Assembly: GCA_951801675.1 (NCBI GenBank) | Contig: CATONX010000002.1 | Span: 1 to 64,000 of the forward strand | Reading direction: 5' to 3' | DNA length: 64,000 bases | Source: an uncultured Eubacteriales bacterium | Lineage (GTDB): Bacteria > Bacillota > Clostridia > Oscillospirales > Acutalibacteraceae | Shown: positions 34,895-42,376 of the stretch, in pieces | Layout of the letters: the number at the start of each line of letters is the position of its first letter | Position numbering within the stretch: position 1 is the first letter of the stretch | Translations under genes and position numbers: made by a program | Notes under the pieces: model-generated | What the model was told of the DNA's origin: nothing | Seen by the model: the letters and a program-made list of their open reading frames with translations, nothing else | Databases searched by the model: none

Positions 34895-35893
34895 ATGAAG
34901 CAAATAGCCGTGTTATTTACCGGCGGCACCATCGGCAGCCGTCGTTTGGACGAACACCGGGTCAACTTAGGAACCGCGCCCTATACCTTATTAACCCAAT
35001 ATGAGGAGGAGTGCCCCCAAAGCGGCGTTACCTTCCTGACCGGCGAGCCATTGCACCTGCTCAGCGAGAACATGCACCCACAGCACTGGGTCGCCATGGA
35101 CAGAGCGGTGCGCGCCCTGCCTCTGGATACCCTGTCCGGAGTGGTCCTGACCCACGGGACCGATACGCTGGCCTATTCGGCGGCAGCGCTGTCCCTCTTG
35201 TTAAGCGACCTGTCCATCCCGGTGCTGCTGGTGTCCAGCCATTATCCGCTGGAGGATGCGCGGCAAAACGGCCGGCAGAATTTCCGCGCCGCCGTGGATT
35301 TTATCAAGCAGGCCGGGGTTCCCGGGGTGTACGCCCCCATCTGCCAGCAGGGGGAAACCGCCTACTACGAGGGCGGCACATTGCTCCAGGCCCAGGGGCT
35401 CACCCATGTCTTTCGCAGTGTGGACGGTCCTTTCGGCAGATGGGAGGAAGGCACGGTCCGGCTTACCCGGACCGCAAAAGCGCCCCAAACTCCGGTTTTC
35501 GGCCCAAACCCCAAAGCGAGCGGGGAGATTCTGACCATCCTGCCCCATCCGGGGCTTGACTACCGCCACTTCGACCTTGAGAACCATCCGCCCAAGGCCG
35601 TGCTCCACCTGCTCTATCATTCCGCCACCGCCTGTTTGGACGGGGCGCGCGGCGGGCAATGCGATTCGGCCGTGTTTATCCGGGCCTGCGTAAGTAGGGG
35701 CATTGACGTGTACCTGGCCCCCATCGGCAAAGACGGCGGAGTCTACCCCTCCACCAGCGCCCTTGAACAAGCCGGCGCCATACCGCTGCCGGGCCTAACC
35801 GAAGAAGCGGCCTTCGCCCGTCTTTCTCTTGCCTACGGCACCTTTGAAAAGGACCGAAAAGCCGCCCGGCAGGCCGTTCTTTCCATCCAGTAA
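34895..35893 (+). CDS. L-asparaginase (asparaginase/glutaminase family)
   Basis: 332 residues with AGGAGGAGAGG before the ATG and no signal peptide, so cytosolic. The first catalytic Thr lies in the N-terminal VLFTGGTIGSR and the second in VLTHGTDTLAYSAAAL, the two signature patterns of the family. Also typical are PVLLVSSHYPLEDARQNG and ILPHPGLDY. It hydrolyses asparagine to aspartate and ammonia; activity on glutamine cannot be excluded. Monocistronic, with a hairpin terminator downstream. Confidence 0.9.
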   Translation: MKQIAVLFTGGTIGSRRLDEHRVNLGTAPYTLLTQYEEECPQSGVTFLTGEPLHLLSENMHPQHWVAMDRAVRALPLDTLSGVVLTHGTDTLAYSAAALSLLLSDLSIPVLLVSSHYPLEDARQNGRQNFRAAVDFIKQAGVPGVYAPICQQGETAYYEGGTLLQAQGLTHVFRSVDGPFGRWEEGTVRLTRTAKAPQTPVFGPNPKASGEILTILPHPGLDYRHFDLENHPPKAVLHLLYHSATACLDGARGGQCDSAVFIRACVSRGIDVYLAPIGKDGGVYPSTSALEQAGAIPLPGLTEEAAFARLSLAYGTFEKDRKAARQAVLSIQ

Positions 35894-35935
35894 AAGCGGG
35901 AAAACCGCCCCCAAATCCACATGCACATTTCCAAG

Positions 35936-35978
35936 AAGCCCTCCGTATGATGTAGTACAACACATATGGAGGGCTTTT
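35936..35978 (+). terminator. Terminator of the asparaginase gene
   Basis: Stem AAGCCCTCCGTATG / CATATGGAGGGCTT (one mismatch), loop ATGTAGTACAACA, then TTT. Confidence 0.75.
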
Positions 35979-36086
35979 GCTGTGCAAAGGCGCGATTTCC
36001 CCGCTTTGTCCCGGGCCGCGAGGCCGCCGGGAAGCGGCTCCTGTGGGTTGGACTTTTCCGATCATTGGAGGTGTCAATCCATTACG

Positions 36087-36980
36087 ATGCATAACCATAT
36101 AACCGAATCCTGCGCGGTCGTGGGCGGCGACATGCGCATTGCCAAAGCGGCGGGCCTGCTCGCAGAGAGCGGATTTGAGGTAAAGGTGTTTGGACTGGAC
36201 AACGGCATCGAGCTGGGCAGCGCCATCAAGCGTGCCAGCAACCTGGAGGAAGCGGTGGTGGAAAGCCGGTTCGTCCTGCTGCCCATCCCGCTGAGCCAGG
36301 ATTCCCTTACCATTACAGCCCCTCTGTCCTGCCAGCCGGTTTACTTACACGAACTCTTTTCCGCCGCCAGCCCCGGCCAGCTCCTGCTGGGCGGTATGGT
36401 GACCCCCACCCAGGCTCAGAAGGCCCGGGAGAAGGGGCTCAAACTCATTGATTACTATAAGCGCGAAGAGCTCATCGTGCGAAACGCCATCCCCACCGCC
36501 GAGGGCGCCATACAGATTGCCATGGCGGAAACCACCGTCACCCTTCACGGGGCCAGATGCCTGCTCACCGGCTTCGGCCGGGTGTCGAGAGTGCTGGCGG
36601 CGAAGCTTTCTGCGCTGGGCGCTAAGGTAACGGTGGCTTCCCGACGGGTGAGCGACTCCGCCTGGTGCGACGTGTACGGCTACCGGCATGTGAACATCGC
36701 CTATCTGGCCGATGCGGCGGCCAAGGCAGATGTGGTCTTTAATTCCGTCCCGGCGATGATGTTCGACCGGCCCGTGCTCAAGAAGATGAAGCGGGACACG
36801 GTCATCGTGGACTTAGCGTCCAAACCGGGCGGCGTGGATTATCCCGCAGCGGAGGAACTGGGAATCAAGAGCATTCTGGCTTTGTCTCTGCCCGGCAAAG
36901 TCGCTCCCGCCACAGCGGGAGCCATCATCAAGGATGCGGTGATGAATATTTTGGAGGAGGAGACACCATGTCAAAGCTGA
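36087..36980 (+). CDS. dpaA: Dipicolinate synthase subunit A
   Basis: 297 residues from the ATG at 36087; GGAGGTG lies 13 bp upstream, slightly long. The ORF-track start at 35829 is upstream of a terminator and rejected. The N-terminal domain begins CAVVGGDMRIAKAAGLLAESGFEVKVFG. The C-terminal Rossmann domain is NAIPTAEGAIQIAMAETTVTLHGARCLLTGFGRVSRVLA ... VTVASRRVSD ... DTVIVDLASKPGGVDY. This is SpoVFA/DpaA. With DpaB it forms dipicolinic acid from a dihydrodipicolinate-pathway intermediate in the mother cell during sporulation. It overlaps dpaB by 13 bp. No sigma-K promoter was confidently seen. Confidence 0.95.
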   Translation: MHNHITESCAVVGGDMRIAKAAGLLAESGFEVKVFGLDNGIELGSAIKRASNLEEAVVESRFVLLPIPLSQDSLTITAPLSCQPVYLHELFSAASPGQLLLGGMVTPTQAQKAREKGLKLIDYYKREELIVRNAIPTAEGAIQIAMAETTVTLHGARCLLTGFGRVSRVLAAKLSALGAKVTVASRRVSDSAWCDVYGYRHVNIAYLADAAAKADVVFNSVPAMMFDRPVLKKMKRDTVIVDLASKPGGVDYPAAEELGIKSILALSLPGKVAPATAGAIIKDAVMNILEEETPCQS

Positions 36981-37552
36981 AAGTAGGCTTTGCGATGTGC
37001 GGTTCGTTCTGTACGTTCGCCAAAGTCATCCCACAAATGCAGGTGCTGGTGGACGCGGGCTATGAGGTGGTGCCGGTCATGTCCCCCGTGTCCTATTCCA
37101 CCGACACCCGCTTTGGCAAGGCCGAGGACTTCCGCGGCCAAATCGAGGCTATCTGCCAGAACCCCATTGTCCATACCATCCCCCAGGCGGAGCCCTTCGG
37201 CCCGAAAAAGATGGTGGACGCCATGATCGTGGCCCCCTGCACCGGCAATACCCTGGGCAAGCTGGCAAACGGCATCACCGATACGCCGGTGACACTGGCG
37301 GTCAAGTCCACCCTGCGAAACGAGCGGCCGATTCTGATTGCCGTTTCCACCAACGACGCCCTGTCCGGGTCGGCGGCCAACATTGGGACGCTGCTAAACC
37401 GCAAGCATTTCTATTTTGTCCCCATGCGGCAGGACGATTTTGTCAAGAAGCCCACCTCGATTGTGGCGGACTTTACCCAGATTCTTCCCGCCTTCGAGCA
37501 GGCCCTTCTGGGCAAGCAGATTCAGCCTATTCTGGTGCGGGGCGACGCATAA
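36968..37552 (+). CDS. dpaB: Dipicolinate synthase subunit B
   Basis: 194 residues with GGAGGAGG directly before the ATG. Flavoprotein-like fold (Flavoprotein/SpoVFB family): KVGFAMCGSFCTFAKVIPQMQVLVDAGYEVVPVMS, DAMIVAPCTGNTLGKLANGITDTPVTLAVKS, RPILIAVSTNDALSGSAANIGTLLNRKHFYFVPM. Together with DpaA it completes dipicolinate synthesis, which gives spores heat resistance. The pair marks the organism as an endospore former. A clean terminator follows. Confidence 0.95.
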   Translation: MSKLKVGFAMCGSFCTFAKVIPQMQVLVDAGYEVVPVMSPVSYSTDTRFGKAEDFRGQIEAICQNPIVHTIPQAEPFGPKKMVDAMIVAPCTGNTLGKLANGITDTPVTLAVKSTLRNERPILIAVSTNDALSGSAANIGTLLNRKHFYFVPMRQDDFVKKPTSIVADFTQILPAFEQALLGKQIQPILVRGDA

Positions 37553-37561
37553 GGAGAACGC

Positions 37562-37595
37562 AAAAGGCCCTCCGGTTTTCGCCGGAGGGCCTTTT
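37562..37595 (+). terminator. Terminator of dpaAB
   Basis: Stem AAAAGGCCCTCCGG / CCGGAGGGCCTTTT with loop TTTTCG-like bases. Confidence 0.9.
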
Positions 37596-37660
37596 GATAT
37601 ATTACGGTTGGAATCTTGATGAGCCTGAGAACAGAAAATACTGCTTACGTAGGAACTAAC

Positions 37661-37675
37661 ATCAGTATTACTGAT
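37661..37675. promoter_or_regulatory. Candidate operator upstream of the XRE gene
   Basis: Perfect 15-bp palindrome ATCAGTATTACTGAT, 58 bp before the regulator start, inside a wider AGGAAC / GTTCCT pair (37651-37656, 37684-37689). Probably the regulator's own binding site; the outer pair plus the TTTTTATAATTTTT stretch might instead terminate transcription. Confidence 0.4.
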
Positions 37676-37732
37676 ATGGGTGGGTTCCTGTTTTTATAAT
37701 TTTTCGTTATAGTTAAGACGAGGTGATAGCGA

Positions 37733-37945
37733 ATGACGTATCGATTACTTGAAGCAAGGAAAGAGGCGGGATTCAGCCAGGAAGAGGTGGCAAAGGCCAT
37801 CGGCGTAACGTTGCGGACCTATCGGCGCTATGAGGAAAAAGGAGCCAATTCCATGCGGCTGCCTGTGCTCGTGAAGCTTGTGGATTTGTATGGATGCACG
37901 GTGGATTGGATGACCGGACGCACCGAGAAGCGAGAGCTTCGATGA
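37733..37945 (+). CDS. Small XRE-family helix-turn-helix regulator
   Basis: 70 residues with GAGGTGATAGCG before the ATG. It is essentially one HTH_3 (Cro/CI) domain: YRLLEARKEAGFSQEEVAKAIGVTLRTYRRYEEKG, then LPVLVKLVDLYGCTVDWMTGRTE, the familiar ending of small phage- or host-type XRE repressors. No effector domain. It sits between the dpaAB terminator and the foldback element, with no phage genes around. Targets unknown; self-regulation through the upstream palindrome is likely. Confidence 0.9.
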   Translation: MTYRLLEARKEAGFSQEEVAKAIGVTLRTYRRYEEKGANSMRLPVLVKLVDLYGCTVDWMTGRTEKRELR

Positions 37946-37960
37946 CTCCCAGGCTGCCCC

Positions 37961-38285
37961 TTTCTTTTGCTCCGCCAAAAGAAAGAGGCGAAAGAAAAGG
38001 CGGTTCAAGGGGGAAAAAGACGCTAGGAACGGGGACACAAATTTTTCCCCCTTGAAAATCCCCCTCTTATCGGAGGAGGGCAGGGGGAAGAAAACAAGAT
38101 TTGGTGAAATAGAATCACCAATCCCAGATGACGAGTAGAGAAGGCGGTGAATTCTTTTCACCAGCCCAGCCGAGCGGACAGAGGGATTCTTAAGGGAGAA
38201 AAACCTTTTCCCCGAACTTTACGCCGTTTTTCTCCCTTAAGTCGCCCTTTCTTTGGTTCGTTTCTTTCGGCGACGCGAAAGAAAT
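37961..38285. repeat. Nested inverted-repeat (foldback, MITE-like) intergenic element
   Basis: The ends, 37961-38018 and 38226-38285, are roughly 58-bp imperfect inverted repeats (near 75% identity by eye; both hold TTTCTTT...CGCC...AAAGAAA). Inside each end is a further perfect hairpin: TTCAAGGGGGAAAAA with its complement (38004-38018 / 38042-38056), and CTTAAGGGAGAAAAAC with its complement (38189-38204 / 38226-38241). The centre adds GGTGA-type hairpins near 38101-38121 and 38141-38157. No ORF with a ribosome site. It resembles a dispersed non-coding element; its presence elsewhere in the genome is untested. Confidence 0.6.
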
Positions 38286-38380
38286 GAACACGATGTCAGG
38301 TAGAAACCGGACGGAAGGGACCGACGATCCAGCGTCGTCGAAGAATAACACAGCGATTCCCCAATTCCCGCCTTTTCGCA

Positions 38381-38409
38381 TTGCGTCCGGGCCTCATCGG
38401 TGCTATCAT
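38381..38409 (+). promoter_or_regulatory. Promoter of cobB
   Basis: TTGCGT, 17 bp, TATCAT; about 30 nt upstream of the start codon. Confidence 0.55.
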
Positions 38410-38437
38410 GGCAGTAGAACCGAAGGGAGGAATCGGT

Positions 38438-39160
38438 ATGACCGAACTCGACCAATTGCACGCGCTCCTTGAACAGAGCGACAACATTGTGTTCTTTGGC
38501 GGCGCGGGTGTCTCCACCGAAAGCGGAATCCCGGATTTTCGCAGCGTGGACGGGCTTTATCACACCCATTACCGTTACCCGCCGGAGACCATCCTGAGCC
38601 ATCGCTTTTTTGAAGCCCATCCCGACGAGTTTTACACCTTCTATCGGGACAAGATGCTCTGCCTGGACGCCCAGCCCAATTCTGCCCACAAGGCGCTGGC
38701 CGCGCTGGAGCAGACGGGCAGGCTCAAAGCGGTCATCACGCAGAACATCGACGGCCTTCACCAGAAGGCGGGAAGCCGGAAGGTGCTCGAGCTGCACGGT
38801 TCCATCTACCGAAACTATTGCACCCGCTGCCATGCCTTTTACCCGCCCGAGACGGTCCGGGACAGCGCGGGCGTGCCCATCTGCTCCTGCGGCGGGATCA
38901 TCAAGCCGGACGTGGTGCTTTACGAGGAATGCCTCAACGAAGGGGTTCTGGAGGAAGCGGTGTGGTACATTTCCCGGGCAGACGTGCTGCTGGTGGGCGG
39001 AACTTCGCTGGCCGTCTACCCGGCGGCGGGGCTTTTGCAGTATTATTCCGGCAAGCACCTAGTTCTCATCAACAAATCCCAAACCCCGGCAGACGACAAT
39101 GCCGACCTGCTGCTTCACGAAAGCATCGGCAAGGCGCTTGCGCCGTTTTGCGGCGAATAG
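38438..39160 (+). CDS. cobB: NAD-dependent protein deacylase (sirtuin)
   Basis: 240 residues from the ATG at 38438, which has AGGGAGGA upstream. Sirtuin motifs in order: FFGGAGVSTESGIPDFRS (NAD binding), AVITQNIDGLHQKAGSRKVLELHGS with the catalytic His, a four-cysteine zinc module (CTRCHAFY and ICSCGG), IIKPDVVLYEE, LLVGGTSLAVYPAAGLL and LVLINKSQTPAD. The shorter class III arginine/tyrosine pair for succinyl-lysine is not evident, so plain deacetylase/deacylase activity is expected. It is followed 11 bp later by a TfoX-C-domain gene, probably one operon. Confidence 0.92.
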   Translation: MTELDQLHALLEQSDNIVFFGGAGVSTESGIPDFRSVDGLYHTHYRYPPETILSHRFFEAHPDEFYTFYRDKMLCLDAQPNSAHKALAALEQTGRLKAVITQNIDGLHQKAGSRKVLELHGSIYRNYCTRCHAFYPPETVRDSAGVPICSCGGIIKPDVVLYEECLNEGVLEEAVWYISRADVLLVGGTSLAVYPAAGLLQYYSGKHLVLINKSQTPADDNADLLLHESIGKALAPFCGE

Positions 39161-39171
39161 GAGGAAGAACC

Positions 39172-39423
39172 ATGGAAAAGCTCACCGATCTGCCCAACAT
39201 CGGCGCGGTTTTGGCCCAGCGCCTTTGCGAGGTGGGAATTGATACCCCGGAAAAGCTCCGGGAAACGGGCGTGCAGGAAACGTTTCTGCGCCTGCGGGAG
39301 AAGGACCCGGGCGCCTGCCTGCACGAGCTGAGCGCGCTCCAAGGGGCGGTGCTGGGTGTGCGCAAGCAGGACTTGCCCGACCAGGTGAAGGCCGGGCTGC
39401 GCGCCTTTTTTAGGAGCTTATAA
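39172..39423 (+). CDS. TfoX C-terminal-domain protein
   Basis: 83 residues with AGGAGGAAG before the ATG. It consists of a single TfoX_C-type helix-hairpin-helix domain (LTDLPNIGAVLAQRLCEVGIDTPEKLRETG, then LHELSALQGAVLGVRKQDLPDQVKAGLRAFF). It lacks the N-terminal domain of the competence regulator Sxy/TfoX, so a competence role cannot be assumed; HhH domains often contact nucleic acid or other proteins. It follows cobB closely and ends at a shared terminator. Confidence 0.85.
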   Translation: MEKLTDLPNIGAVLAQRLCEVGIDTPEKLRETGVQETFLRLREKDPGACLHELSALQGAVLGVRKQDLPDQVKAGLRAFFRSL

Positions 39424-39466
39424 GGTGTAGGGGAATACAAATGGTATAATCAATTAAAATATATAC

Positions 39467-39505
39467 AAAAAGGCCCCGGCTGGTTGCACAGCCGGGGCCT
39501 TTTTC
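39467..39505. terminator. Bidirectional terminator between the TfoX-C gene and hflX
   Basis: Stem AAAAAGGCCCCGGCTG / CAGCCGGGGCCTTTTT with a short loop; serves two convergent operons. Confidence 0.9.
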
Positions 39506-39507
39506 GG

Positions 39508-40764
39508 TTACTCCGTCAGATAGTCCTTGATCTCGTGGTAGATGCGGATGTCCGCCATTGCCACCAGCAGAAGGCCATCGGGGGTGTACTCCTCATACTC
39601 CACTACCCCGTCTCTGCGGATGAGGGCGGCAAGGCCCGCCTTGTCGAAGGGCAGAAGAAGCTTCACCCGCCGGCGCATGGGCGGAAGGGCGGCTTCAATG
39701 GCGAAAAGCAGGGCGTCGAGCCCCTGGCCGTTCAAAGCGGAGATGCGCACGGCATTACCCACCACCGGCAGTTCGTCGAGCCCTCCCACCTTGTCGCACT
39801 TGTTAAGCACCGGGATGACCGGCGTCTCCCCGCAGCCCAGGGAATCGAGCAGGTCCCGGGTGACCTCCAGGTGCACCGCCGCCTCGGGGCTGGATGCGTC
39901 GCACACGTTTAGAATCACGTCGGCCAGCGCCGCTTCCTCCAGGGTGGAACGGAAAGCATCCACCAGGTGATGAGGCAGGCGGCGGACCAAGCCGACGGTG
40001 TCGATAAGGATGACCGACTGCCCGCCCGGCAGCTTGAGAGCCCGGGCAGTGGGGTCCAGCGTGGCGAAGAGCTTGTCCTCCACCAGGACGCCGGCGTCGG
40101 TAAGGGCGTTCATCAGGGTGGACTTGCCGGCATTTGTATACCCCACCAGCGCCACGGTGGGAGTGCCCGCCTTTTTGCGGTGGGTGCGCAGGTTTTCCCT
40201 GCGGTGCTCCACCTCGCCAAGGCGGCGCCTGAGGCTGTCAATGCGGCGGCGGATGTGGCGTCGGTCGGTTTCCAGCTGGGTTTCGCCCGCGCCGCGGGTG
40301 CGAGTCCCGGCTCCGCCGCCGATGCGGGACATTTCCACGCCCCGCCCGGTCAAACGGGGGAGCATGTAGCGCAGGGTGGCCAGCTCCACCTGCAGCTTTC
40401 CTTCGCTGGTGTGAGCCCGGGCGGCGAAGATGTCCAGAATCAGCATAGTCCGGTCGATGACGCGAAGGCCCGTGTCCTTTTCCAGGTTGCGAAGCTGGGT
40501 GGGCGTGAGCTCACAGTCAAAGAGGATGATCTGCGCCCCGTCCGCCTCACACAGCTGCTTTAACTCCACAAGCCGTCCGCTGCCGATGCAGGTGGCGGTA
40601 TCCGGCGAGGAGCGCTTCTGGATGATGCGGGAAACAGGACAAATGTCCGCGCTTTTGGCAAGCTCGGAAAGCTCGTCGAGGGAGGCGGATACGTCGTAAT
40701 CCCCGCAGTCCACCGCGACCAAAACGGCGGCGGGCGGGGTGAACTCCTGTGTGGTTTCAATCAT
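39508..40764 (-). CDS. hflX: Ribosome-associated GTPase HflX
   Basis: 418 residues. The N-terminal HflX-specific domain (VAVDCGDYDVSASLDELSELAKSA, TCIGSGRLVELKQLC, LILDIFAARAHTSEGKLQVELATLRYMLPRL, GGGAGTRTRGAGETQLETDRR) is followed by a GTPase domain: G1 ALVGYTNAGKST, G2 near LDPTARAL, G3 DTVGLVRRLPHHLV and G4 NKCDKV. HflX binds the 50S subunit and can split stalled ribosomes under stress, by family knowledge. Monocistronic, divergent from the URO-D-like gene. Confidence 0.95.
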   Translation of the reverse strand: MIETTQEFTPPAAVLVAVDCGDYDVSASLDELSELAKSADICPVSRIIQKRSSPDTATCIGSGRLVELKQLCEADGAQIILFDCELTPTQLRNLEKDTGLRVIDRTMLILDIFAARAHTSEGKLQVELATLRYMLPRLTGRGVEMSRIGGGAGTRTRGAGETQLETDRRHIRRRIDSLRRRLGEVEHRRENLRTHRKKAGTPTVALVGYTNAGKSTLMNALTDAGVLVEDKLFATLDPTARALKLPGGQSVILIDTVGLVRRLPHHLVDAFRSTLEEAALADVILNVCDASSPEAAVHLEVTRDLLDSLGCGETPVIPVLNKCDKVGGLDELPVVGNAVRISALNGQGLDALLFAIEAALPPMRRRVKLLLPFDKAGLAALIRRDGVVEYEEYTPDGLLLVAMADIRIYHEIKDYLTE

Positions 40765-40829
40765 AGTGGTTCTCCTTTGTGGTTGGCCGCGACAGAAGGC
40801 GGCTAGGAAAGAATCGCGGTGTTTTCCTT

Positions 40830-40858
40830 ATTGTACCCGGATTGCGGCCGTTTTTCAA
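40830..40858 (-). promoter_or_regulatory. Promoter of hflX
   Basis: TTGAAA, 17 bp, TACAAT on the minus strand. Confidence 0.65.
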
Positions 40859-40921
40859 CGAATGGGAGAAAGAACGGACTTTTTTTGCAAAAAAACGCAA
40901 CGAAACCACTTAAAATTACAG

Positions 40922-40950
40922 TTGAGAGGGGAGAGCGGGTTTGATACAAT
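40922..40950 (+). promoter_or_regulatory. Promoter of the URO-D-like gene
   Basis: TTGAGA, 17 bp, TACAAT; about 32 nt before the start codon. Confidence 0.65.
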
Positions 40951-40982
40951 GGGAGTAACCGAACGCGAAGGAGGAACTTTCG

Positions 40983-42215
40983 ATGATTTCGCAAAAAGAC
41001 CGGGCGCTGCTGCGGGAACTGGCAAAGCAGCAGATGGAATACGCCAACTTGCCGGTGATGACCGAGCGTAAGCAGCGCTGGTACGATTTTAATGACAACA
41101 AACGCCGCGTGACCCCCATGGTCACCTTTGAGCCCTGGACCTTTTATAACGACATCCGTCCCGCCCTTGCCTGCGAAACCGAGGAGGGGCGCCGTATCGA
41201 GGAAGAAGTCCGCAAGCAGATCGTGGTTCATGAGCTCATCGGGGACGACCGGGTGGTGCCGGACTTTTTCCTGATCGAAAACCACGCCGAATTCGTTCCC
41301 TTCGGCCTGCCCTTCAACCGGCAGAAAAGCGAAGAGAGCGTGGGGTACCATGTGATTCCCGTGATCGAGGATTTAGAGGACGATTTTTCGAAGTTCAAAA
41401 AATCCACCTGGACCTTCGGCACCAAGGAAGCGGACGCGTTCAAAGCGCAGGTGGAGGACGTGTTCGGGGATATCCTTCCCGTTCAGGTGCAGACACCGCC
41501 GCCCTACGCGGTGCTGACTCAGTTCTTGCTGCGGTACATGTCCATGGAAACCATGATGTTCTCCATTTACGATTATCCGGAGCTGGTGCACGAAATGATG
41601 GACCGGCTCAGCAGCGATTATCTGGAGTTCCTCATGGACATGGAGAAAAACGGGATGCTCACCGTCAACAACAATAACCTTTGGCTGGGGCAGGGAACCT
41701 GGGCGTTTACCCATGAGCTGTCCGCCGAGCCCGGCAAGGTGACTTTAAAGGACACCTGGGGATTTATGGATTCCCAGGAGACGGTGGCCATCAGCCCGGA
41801 CATGTTCGCGGAATTTTTCTTTCCTTACTATCAGCGCGTTGGAGAGAAGTTCGGCCGGCTCAACTACGGCTGTTGCGAACCGGTGGACCCGGTGTGGGAA
41901 AATTGTGTCAGCAAGCTTGAGAATCTTTGCAAGGTGTCGGTGTCTCCTTGGGCCAACGAGGAGAAAATGGGCGAGTTTTTGCGCGGCGGCAGCGTGGTTT
42001 ACCACCGCAAGCCCAGCCCAAACTTTATCGGGGCGGACGACGTGTTCGACGAGGAGGGCTTCAAAGCCCACATCTTAAAAACCCTCCGCGCGGCCAAAGG
42101 CTGCCGGCTGGAATTCTCCTTTCGGGATATTTATACCCTCAAGGGGGACCTGGGACGGCCCCGCCGGGCGGTAGAGATTATCCACAATTTGCTCGAGGAG
42201 CATTGGGAGGGGTAA
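40983..42215 (+). CDS. Uroporphyrinogen-decarboxylase-superfamily protein of unknown substrate
   Basis: 410 residues with GAAGGAGGAAC before the ATG. The fold is recognisable from LLRYMSMETMMFSIYDYPELVHEMMDRLSSDYLEFL and the C-terminal YGCCEPVDPVWENCVSKLENLCKVSVSPWANEEKMGEFL region (URO-D/MtaA-CmuA-like), but it is longer than HemE, and the start (KDRALLRELAKQQMEYAN) differs. No heme or cobamide genes are nearby. Relatives include methyltransferases that act on corrinoid proteins; the Cys-Cys in GCCEP could bind zinc. Function unknown. It is transcribed alone from a good promoter to a strong terminator. Confidence 0.75.
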   Translation: MISQKDRALLRELAKQQMEYANLPVMTERKQRWYDFNDNKRRVTPMVTFEPWTFYNDIRPALACETEEGRRIEEEVRKQIVVHELIGDDRVVPDFFLIENHAEFVPFGLPFNRQKSEESVGYHVIPVIEDLEDDFSKFKKSTWTFGTKEADAFKAQVEDVFGDILPVQVQTPPPYAVLTQFLLRYMSMETMMFSIYDYPELVHEMMDRLSSDYLEFLMDMEKNGMLTVNNNNLWLGQGTWAFTHELSAEPGKVTLKDTWGFMDSQETVAISPDMFAEFFFPYYQRVGEKFGRLNYGCCEPVDPVWENCVSKLENLCKVSVSPWANEEKMGEFLRGGSVVYHRKPSPNFIGADDVFDEEGFKAHILKTLRAAKGCRLEFSFRDIYTLKGDLGRPRRAVEIIHNLLEEHWEG

Positions 42216-42328
42216 GCCTCTTTCTTCCAAGCCTCCCCGGTTTGGACGGGGTTCCCCGCCGGTGCGCGGTCCCATTGTAAGGACCCTGGGAGCGGGAAGC
42301 GCAGCTGGTCATACCAGTAAAAGCGAAC

Positions 42329-42370
42329 GAAAAGAAGGCCGGAACGTCATTGACGTTCCGGCCTTCTTTT
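42329..42370. terminator. Bidirectional terminator
   Basis: Stem AAAAGAAGGCCGGAACGTCA / TGACGTTCCGGCCTTCTTTT, between the URO-D-like gene and the convergent Gld-type operon. Confidence 0.93.
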
Positions 42371-42376
42371 GTTTTA

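Noticed and set aside
35829-36086. N-terminal extension of dpaA in the ORF track
   Set aside because: It runs through the asparaginase stop and terminator; the true start is at 36087.
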